Assembly (NCBI GenBank): GCA_013099195.1
Contig: CP039999.1
Span: forward strand, 792,992-856,991
DNA from: Candidatus Saccharibacteria bacterium oral taxon 488
GTDB lineage: Bacteria; Patescibacteriota; Saccharimonadia; Saccharimonadales; Saccharimonadaceae
DNA length: 64,000 nucleotides
Reading direction: 5' to 3'
In this document: piece by piece, positions 60,194 through 64,000 of the stretch
Numbering within the stretch: position 1 is the stretch's first letter
How the letters are laid out: every line of letters starts with the position of its first letter
Made by a program: the position numbers and the translations under genes
Notes under the pieces: generated by a model
What the model saw: the letters and a program-made list of their open reading frames with translations, nothing else
Told to the model about the DNA's origin: nothing
The model's database searches: none

Positions 60194-61351
60194 ATGAAGA
60201 TTCGTGTTGAAACTGCTGCCCTCACCGCTCCCAATATATCCGGCGTTGGTCATTACATCCGCATGTTAACCAATAGCCTGGCTCGTTACTCGCCGCCGGG
60301 GACTGAAGTTTCAGCGTTTTATTTTAATTTTCTAAGCAAGCACCGAGATCCCGTCCTAGACGACCAGGTTAAGCACGAAAAACATACGCTCATGCCGCAG
60401 CGGCTATTTGCTAAGCTCCAGAGTTACGGTCTACCGTTACCGTACGACCTGCTGTCTTCACCTGTTGATGTCGCGATTTTTCCGAATTTCGACCGCTGGA
60501 CAACCAGTAAGGCAGCTATTACTGCCGTTGTCATTCACGACCTTGGCTATCTTTATTTTCCTGAAACGATTGAACAGCGTAATTTAGCCCATTTACGCCG
60601 CCGCGTCGCTCATGCGGCCCGAATAGCAGACCTTATCATTACTGTCTCGGAGTCGGTCAAGGCGGAAATCATCGCTGAATACGGTGTGCCAGCCTCAAAA
60701 ATTATCGTCACACCAATACCAGCCGACTCAATTTATTCTCAACCGGGTACAATCGACGTTGCCGCCAAATATAACTTACCAACCAAGCGGTATATCTTTT
60801 CAATCGGCAATCTCGAACCGCGTAAAGATTTGCCGACGATGATCGCCGCCTTTCGTGCCCTGCCGGAAAAGGTCCGCAAGCAGTATTCATTAGTTTTAGC
60901 TGGCGGTAAGGGCTGGAAGACCGACGCGACTGAGCGTGCCATTGCTGAAGCCCAGGCCGCGGGTGAACACGTCATCCGTCCGGGCTACATCCCCCAAGAA
61001 GACGTGCCTGCATTTTATCAGCAAGCAGACCTTTTTTGCATGAGCTCCATTTACGAAGGGTTCGGCATGCCGGTTGCTGAGGCGCTAACTAGCGGTACGC
61101 CGGTTGTTGCCTCCGATATTCCTGTGCTCCGCGAGGCTGGTGGAAATGCGGTTCTTTACGCTCAGTCTAAAAATCCCGACGACTTCATGAAAAAAATACT
61201 CTCTATCATCGCTGACCCACAAAAAGCACGCCTTGATATGAAAACTGCGGCTCAAGCTCATCTCAATGCTATTTCCTGGCAGAATAATACTGATCGCCTC
61301 ATCGCTGCTTTCAAGGAGGCCATTGCCGCTAAAAAACATCGCACCAACTAG
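60194..61351 (+). CDS. Glycosyltransferase family 4 protein
   Basis: A 385-residue GT-B enzyme: MKIRVETAALTAPNISGVGH at the start, FSIGNLEPRKDLPTMIAAFR in the donor domain and SIYEGFGMPVAEALTSGTPV as the E-x7-E region. It resembles the mannosyltransferase-type GT4 at 35705 (ETAALTAPNISGVGHYIRML against DARTLRTSTGRYVERLIHYL). ATG 60194 is chosen from TATAAT six bases upstream. Cytoplasmic. Confidence 0.92.
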   Translation: MKIRVETAALTAPNISGVGHYIRMLTNSLARYSPPGTEVSAFYFNFLSKHRDPVLDDQVKHEKHTLMPQRLFAKLQSYGLPLPYDLLSSPVDVAIFPNFDRWTTSKAAITAVVIHDLGYLYFPETIEQRNLAHLRRRVAHAARIADLIITVSESVKAEIIAEYGVPASKIIVTPIPADSIYSQPGTIDVAAKYNLPTKRYIFSIGNLEPRKDLPTMIAAFRALPEKVRKQYSLVLAGGKGWKTDATERAIAEAQAAGEHVIRPGYIPQEDVPAFYQQADLFCMSSIYEGFGMPVAEALTSGTPVVASDIPVLREAGGNAVLYAQSKNPDDFMKKILSIIADPQKARLDMKTAAQAHLNAISWQNNTDRLIAAFKEAIAAKKHRTN

Positions 61352-61362
61352 GGTTTATGGGT

Positions 61363-61368
61363 TATACT
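61363..61368 (+). promoter_or_regulatory. -10 box of gtrA-like gene (leaderless type)
   Basis: TATACT, seven bases before ATG 61376. Confidence 0.6.
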
Positions 61369-61375
61369 TATCATT

Positions 61376-61801
61376 ATGGCTCGTTTCAAACACTACATCA
61401 CCAAACACGCCACCAAGCTCCGCTACCTCCTCATCGGCACCATCAACACCGCCATTGATTTTGGTGTGTTGTTTATGTTGACCTGGTTTATCAGCACGCC
61501 GAAAGAATTAGCCAACATTATCTCGACAACCATCGCCTTTAGTTTCAGCTTTGTCGCCAATCGATCATTCACCTTTCGCTCACGCACCGGCAACGTTCGC
61601 CAACAACTACTCCTCTTTGCCCTCGTCACCCTGTTTGGTCTCTGGGTAATTCAGACGATCATTATTGCGCTACTCGCGCCAATTTTCATTAGCTTTAATT
61701 TCAGTCAGCCGACAGCACTATTCGCCAGTAAGCTCATCGCCACGGTCGCCAGCCTCATCTGGAACTACCTGCTCTACACCAATGTTGTCTTCAAAGATTA
61801 A
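61376..61801 (+). CDS. GtrA-like membrane protein
   Basis: A 141-residue protein with four helices and the GtrA signature: LRYLLIGTINTAIDFGVLFM and TIAFSFSFVANRSFTFRSRT. GtrA proteins are thought to flip lipid-linked sugars (as in the GtrB-GtrA pair) to the outside. A GtrB-like gene lies at 46929. Its stop overlaps the stop of jag (TTAA shared). Confidence 0.93.
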   Translation: MARFKHYITKHATKLRYLLIGTINTAIDFGVLFMLTWFISTPKELANIISTTIAFSFSFVANRSFTFRSRTGNVRQQLLLFALVTLFGLWVIQTIIIALLAPIFISFNFSQPTALFASKLIATVASLIWNYLLYTNVVFKD

Positions 61802-62259
61802 GAGCTCTTCTGCGAAATCACCAGGTGCCGTGCACGGCCCTCGCCCTCAGAGTGCGTCTCAATATCGCTATAGTCATTCGCCACATGGTGCACTACCCAG
61901 CGATCAGCCGAATTCAATTCAACAATCTTCGTCTCGCCCGTCCGCCGCACCTCTTCGATCCAGCCGCGCGCCTTGTCGGCGATCTTTTCGGCGTGTTGCT
62001 TTTTATAATCAGCAATATCAATATTCACCCGCACCAGCGCCGCCTGACGGTTACGCAAAATTGCTGACACCACCGTCTGTAGACTCCGTAACGTCTCAGC
62101 ATTCCGCCCAATCAGCAAGCTATTGCGCTCACTCGATGGCACAACAGCCTTGATAACATCGTCTTCAACGCTAACATCGACATCCAGATTGAGATCAAAG
62201 AACGCCAAAAAGTCCTCTAGGTATTTCTTGACAAATTCAATGGTCGCGATTTGATCCAT
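61798..62259 (-). CDS. jag: Jag / KhpB-like KH-R3H RNA-binding protein
   Basis: A 153-residue protein with a KH domain (LLIGRNAETLRSLQTVVSAI) and a C-terminal R3H domain (LNSADRWVVHHVANDYSDIE). The Jag_N domain of longer homologues is missing. It binds RNA and affects cell elongation and division in Gram-positive bacteria. It lies nine bases after yidC with an AGGAGGA site, so it is translated from the yidC mRNA. Confidence 0.93.
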   Translation of the reverse strand: MDQIATIEFVKKYLEDFLAFFDLNLDVDVSVEDDVIKAVVPSSERNSLLIGRNAETLRSLQTVVSAILRNRQAALVRVNIDIADYKKQHAEKIADKARGWIEEVRRTGETKIVELNSADRWVVHHVANDYSDIETHSEGEGRARHLVISQKSS

Positions 62260-62268
62260 ATATCCTCC

Positions 62269-63219
62269 TTAGTCTTTCGCTTTTATCCGCGTGATGTTCG
62301 CCTCAGTCGCTGTGGCCGCTCGTTGCGAAGCGGCTTTTGATTTTTTTGCTGATGCGGCAGACTTGCTCGTAGATTTTGGCGAACGCTTTTCGCTGGCAAT
62401 TTGCTGCATTTCTGTCCCGTCTTGCTTGAGAATAATGGCGTTTTGGATATAAGCAGCGATATTTGAGGTTGCCATGTAGAGCGCCAGCGCTCCTGGCAGA
62501 CTGATCATAATAAGGAACATAAACGCCGGCATAACCTTCATCATTTTGCGTGTAACAATGGCGTTAACCTCAGTTTGGTCAGCGTTCTTACCCTCGCCCG
62601 CCTCCATCAGCACATCACGCAGCCGCTTCTTGTTGTCCGAACTTGGTGACATCTGCTTTGATAATAAATATTGCAAAACGGCAGCTACCAGAGCGAGGAT
62701 GAGCAACCCAATTGATACACCACTTGATGATAACGCCTGCTTCGTCAGGTCCATCAGCCCCAAGAAATTCTGGTTAAAGTGATCTGGATTGGCGATCAAG
62801 TGCCTGACCGGCTCCCACTGCTCCATTACGTCGTATGTGTACTTAGCGAGCTCTGAGCGCTGCAATACGAATATCTGCACCACACGGTAAATCGCGATCA
62901 GTACCGGCAGCTGGATAAGAAGTACCAGGATAGAACTCATCGGCTTGATGTTATGCTTTTTATACACATCCATCATCGCCATCGCCCGCATCTGTGGATT
63001 GCTCTTATATTTTTTGTTCAGCTTGGCAAGTTCGGGCTGTATCTTGCGCATCGCTTTGGCTTGATGGAGCTGCTTCTTAACCAGCGGCCACAAGAGAAAA
63101 CGCACAATTATTGTAAATAATACAACGCTAACCCCAAAGTCGCCGCCTGGAATTAGCGCATAAATTGCCATCAGCAAGTTAAAAATTGGTTGCACAATAA
63201 CCACATCAAACATGTTCAT
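62269..63219 (-). CDS. yidC: Membrane protein insertase YidC/OxaI
   Basis: A 316-residue YidC without the large extracytoplasmic domain, as in Gram-positive homologues. VVLFTIIVRFLLWPLVKKQL carries the conserved groove Arg (Arg41) in the first core helix, followed by a coiled loop (LAKLNKKYKSNP), then four more helices. The C-terminus is Lys/Ser/Ala-rich, likely for ribosome binding. It inserts proteins into the inner membrane. TATAAT lies six bases before the ATG: a leaderless start. Confidence 0.95.
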   Translation of the reverse strand: MNMFDVVIVQPIFNLLMAIYALIPGGDFGVSVVLFTIIVRFLLWPLVKKQLHQAKAMRKIQPELAKLNKKYKSNPQMRAMAMMDVYKKHNIKPMSSILVLLIQLPVLIAIYRVVQIFVLQRSELAKYTYDVMEQWEPVRHLIANPDHFNQNFLGLMDLTKQALSSSGVSIGLLILALVAAVLQYLLSKQMSPSSDNKKRLRDVLMEAGEGKNADQTEVNAIVTRKMMKVMPAFMFLIMISLPGALALYMATSNIAAYIQNAIILKQDGTEMQQIASEKRSPKSTSKSAASAKKSKAASQRAATATEANITRIKAKD

Positions 63220-63225
63220 GTCCTC

Positions 63226-63231
63226 ATTATA
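63226..63231 (-). promoter_or_regulatory. -10 box of yidC (leaderless type)
   Basis: TATAAT preceded by TGG (an extended -10), six bases before the ATG at 63219. Confidence 0.68.
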
Positions 63232-63243
63232 CCAGAGGTGGCG

Positions 63244-63591
63244 CTATTTATACAGCCCCGCCTGTGAAAAGAGTTGTTTTACTGCCGTCCTTAGGTCGCT
63301 ATGTGGCATCACCAGCACCTCCGGCGAAAACACCATAATAACAACATCAAACCCACCCCGAATATGTGGCAATTCTAGTCGGATAATTTCGTAAATTCGG
63401 CGGCGAACACGATTGCGCTTAACGGCGGATTTGAGCACCTTTTTACTAATCACTACCGAAAACCGACCATGGCGACGGCGCGGATTGGCGATATATTTCA
63501 TGGTGAGCTGCGATGAGCGAATTGCCCGCCCGCGCGCATAGACATAGCGCAGGCTACCATGACCATGAAATCGGTTGACGTGACGTAACAT
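63244..63591 (-). CDS. rnpA: Ribonuclease P protein component
   Basis: A 115-residue RnpA with the family AVKRNRVRRRIYE RNA-binding motif and NPRRRHGRFSVVISKKVLKS before it. It assists the RNase P RNA in tRNA 5' processing. TATACT six bases before the ATG sits right after a terminator hairpin that ends rpmH, so it has its own transcript. Confidence 0.95.
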   Translation of the reverse strand: MLRHVNRFHGHGSLRYVYARGRAIRSSQLTMKYIANPRRRHGRFSVVISKKVLKSAVKRNRVRRRIYEIIRLELPHIRGGFDVVIMVFSPEVLVMPHSDLRTAVKQLFSQAGLYK

Positions 63592-63597
63592 AGGTCC

Positions 63598-63603
63598 AGT
63601 ATA
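63598..63603 (-). promoter_or_regulatory. -10 box of rnpA (leaderless type)
   Basis: TATACT preceded by TGC (an extended -10), six bases before the ATG at 63591. Confidence 0.68.
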
Positions 63604-63610
63604 GCAAAAT

Positions 63611-63633
63611 CCCGCCCTGTTAGGCGAGGCGGG
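63611..63633 (-). terminator. Terminator between rpmH and rnpA
   Basis: CCCGCC and GGCGGG arms with an 11-base loop, followed by ATTTT on the minus strand. It is unusual to see a terminator here, as rpmH and rnpA are commonly cotranscribed. Confidence 0.65.
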
Positions 63634-63642
63634 AGTTTACAG

Positions 63643-63780
63643 TTAGATAGCGATTTTAGCGCGACCCTTGAGGCGACGACGCTTCAGGACAGCGCGGCCA
63701 GCCTTGGTCGAAACACGAGCTCGAAAACCGTGCGTCTTGGCGCGATGTCGCTTGTGTGGTTGAAATGTTCGCTTTGGCAT
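63643..63780 (-). CDS. rpmH: 50S ribosomal protein L34
   Basis: A 45-codon gene, found by translating the minus strand: [20 protein letters not shown], then [20 protein letters not shown] and AKIAI with a TAA stop. This is L34, with the usual basic composition and length. A TACACT lies ten bases before the ATG. It is the gene next to the probable origin. Confidence 0.96.
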   Translation of the reverse strand: MPKRTFQPHKRHRAKTHGFRARVSTKAGRAVLKRRRLKGRAKIAI

Positions 63781-63852
63781 ATCGTCATTTAGTGTAGCCT
63801 TTTTTGATATTTTTTGCAAGCCATGGATAAACTTTCCACTGCTTCCGCTGCT

Positions 63853-63945
63853 TTTTCCACATATTTAACAGAGGTGGCTCATCGTTGTGGAAAAATCACC
63901 TCGAGAGGCCCTAGATTTTATGATGGCGCCTGTGCTTGTGGAAAA
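63853..63945. promoter_or_regulatory. DnaA-box cluster, probable oriC part
   Basis: Three TTTTCCACA-type boxes, at 63853-63861 (plus), 63886-63894 and 63937-63945 (both minus). They match the degenerate DnaA consensus TTWTNCACA. They lie between rpmH and the start of a plus-strand gene, the standard dnaA-side origin position. Confidence 0.8.
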
Positions 63946-63964
63946 GTCTGATTTTTTGCTATAG
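63936..63964 (+). promoter_or_regulatory. dnaA: Probable dnaA promoter
   Basis: TTGTGG at 63936-63941 and TATAGT near 63959 with an 18-base spacer; an extended TGC precedes the -10. A GGGGGAAGG site follows at about 63987. The start of dnaA should be just past the end of the window. The -35 overlaps the third DnaA box, which would allow autoregulation. Confidence 0.65.
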
Positions 63965-64000
63965 TAAAGTCATCAAGCTAGTTCCGAGGGGGAAGGTATT

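Noticed and set aside
1..64000. Insertion sequences, integrases or prophage genes
   Set aside because: No transposase, integrase or phage structural motif was seen in any frame; transfer is suggested only by composition and gene fragments.

Overview
The window reads as a compact bacterial chromosome segment that ends just upstream of dnaA. The minus-strand order rpmH, rnpA, yidC, jag beside a DnaA-box region is the classic bacterial origin neighbourhood. The gene set (anaerobic ribonucleotide reductase, a very large surface-glycan locus, secreted peptidoglycan-active surface proteins, few biosynthetic genes, tightly overlapping genes) suggests a Patescibacteria/CPR epibiont, most likely a Saccharibacterium (TM7). 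This is inferred from gene content, not from a marker-gene tree. Genes terminate with TGA as well as TAA and TAG, so the code looks standard. No integrase, transposase or CRISPR array was seen.

Layout. 1-1.5 kb: tail of a polysaccharide deacetylase, a YggU-like protein and an XRE regulator. 1.5-12.7 kb: a minus-strand defence island (DUF262/DUF1524 nuclease, RadC, Fic, type III Mod, a coiled-coil membrane protein, DUF3800, type III Res). 12.7-18.7 kb: an overlapping operon nrdD-nrdG-FNR-like reductase-acidic Cys4 protein behind two NrdR-like boxes. 18.7-24.3 kb: a P-loop kinase, an ABC exporter, a two-component system with lesions in both genes, an S66 peptidase with lesions, and an ASCH protein. 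24.4-31.1 kb: two TetR paralogues with near-identical palindromic operators, controlling a membrane-anchored flavin reductase and a membrane-anchored cytochrome b5-like protein; a GT2-GT39 fusion lies between. 31.2 kb: tRNA-Asn. 31.3-61.8 kb: a 30-kb surface polysaccharide locus (initiating sugar transferase, polymerase/ligase, many GT2/GT4/GT-C enzymes, ManC, Wzm/Wzt exporter, GtrA) interrupted by a large repeat-containing surface protein. 61.8-64 kb: jag, yidC, rnpA, rpmH and the probable origin.

How the parts work together. The glycan locus can start a chain on a lipid carrier, extend it, export it through Wzm/Wzt and decorate the surface next to the repeat-bearing surface protein; together these probably form the host-contact surface. 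The nrd operon supplies deoxynucleotides without oxygen and seems to carry its own electron-delivery proteins. The defence island combines DNA modification/restriction with a Fic enzyme and a membrane coiled-coil protein.

Two cross-cutting observations stand out. First, about sixteen genes have a TATAAT-like -10 hexamer placed 6-7 bases before the start codon (5 or 8 in two cases), the geometry of leaderless mRNAs. Second, perfect in-frame coding repeats and several local lesions (frameshifts, one nonsense codon, one deletion between short direct repeats) show recent change in the defence and signalling genes; some single-base indels could be assembly errors.
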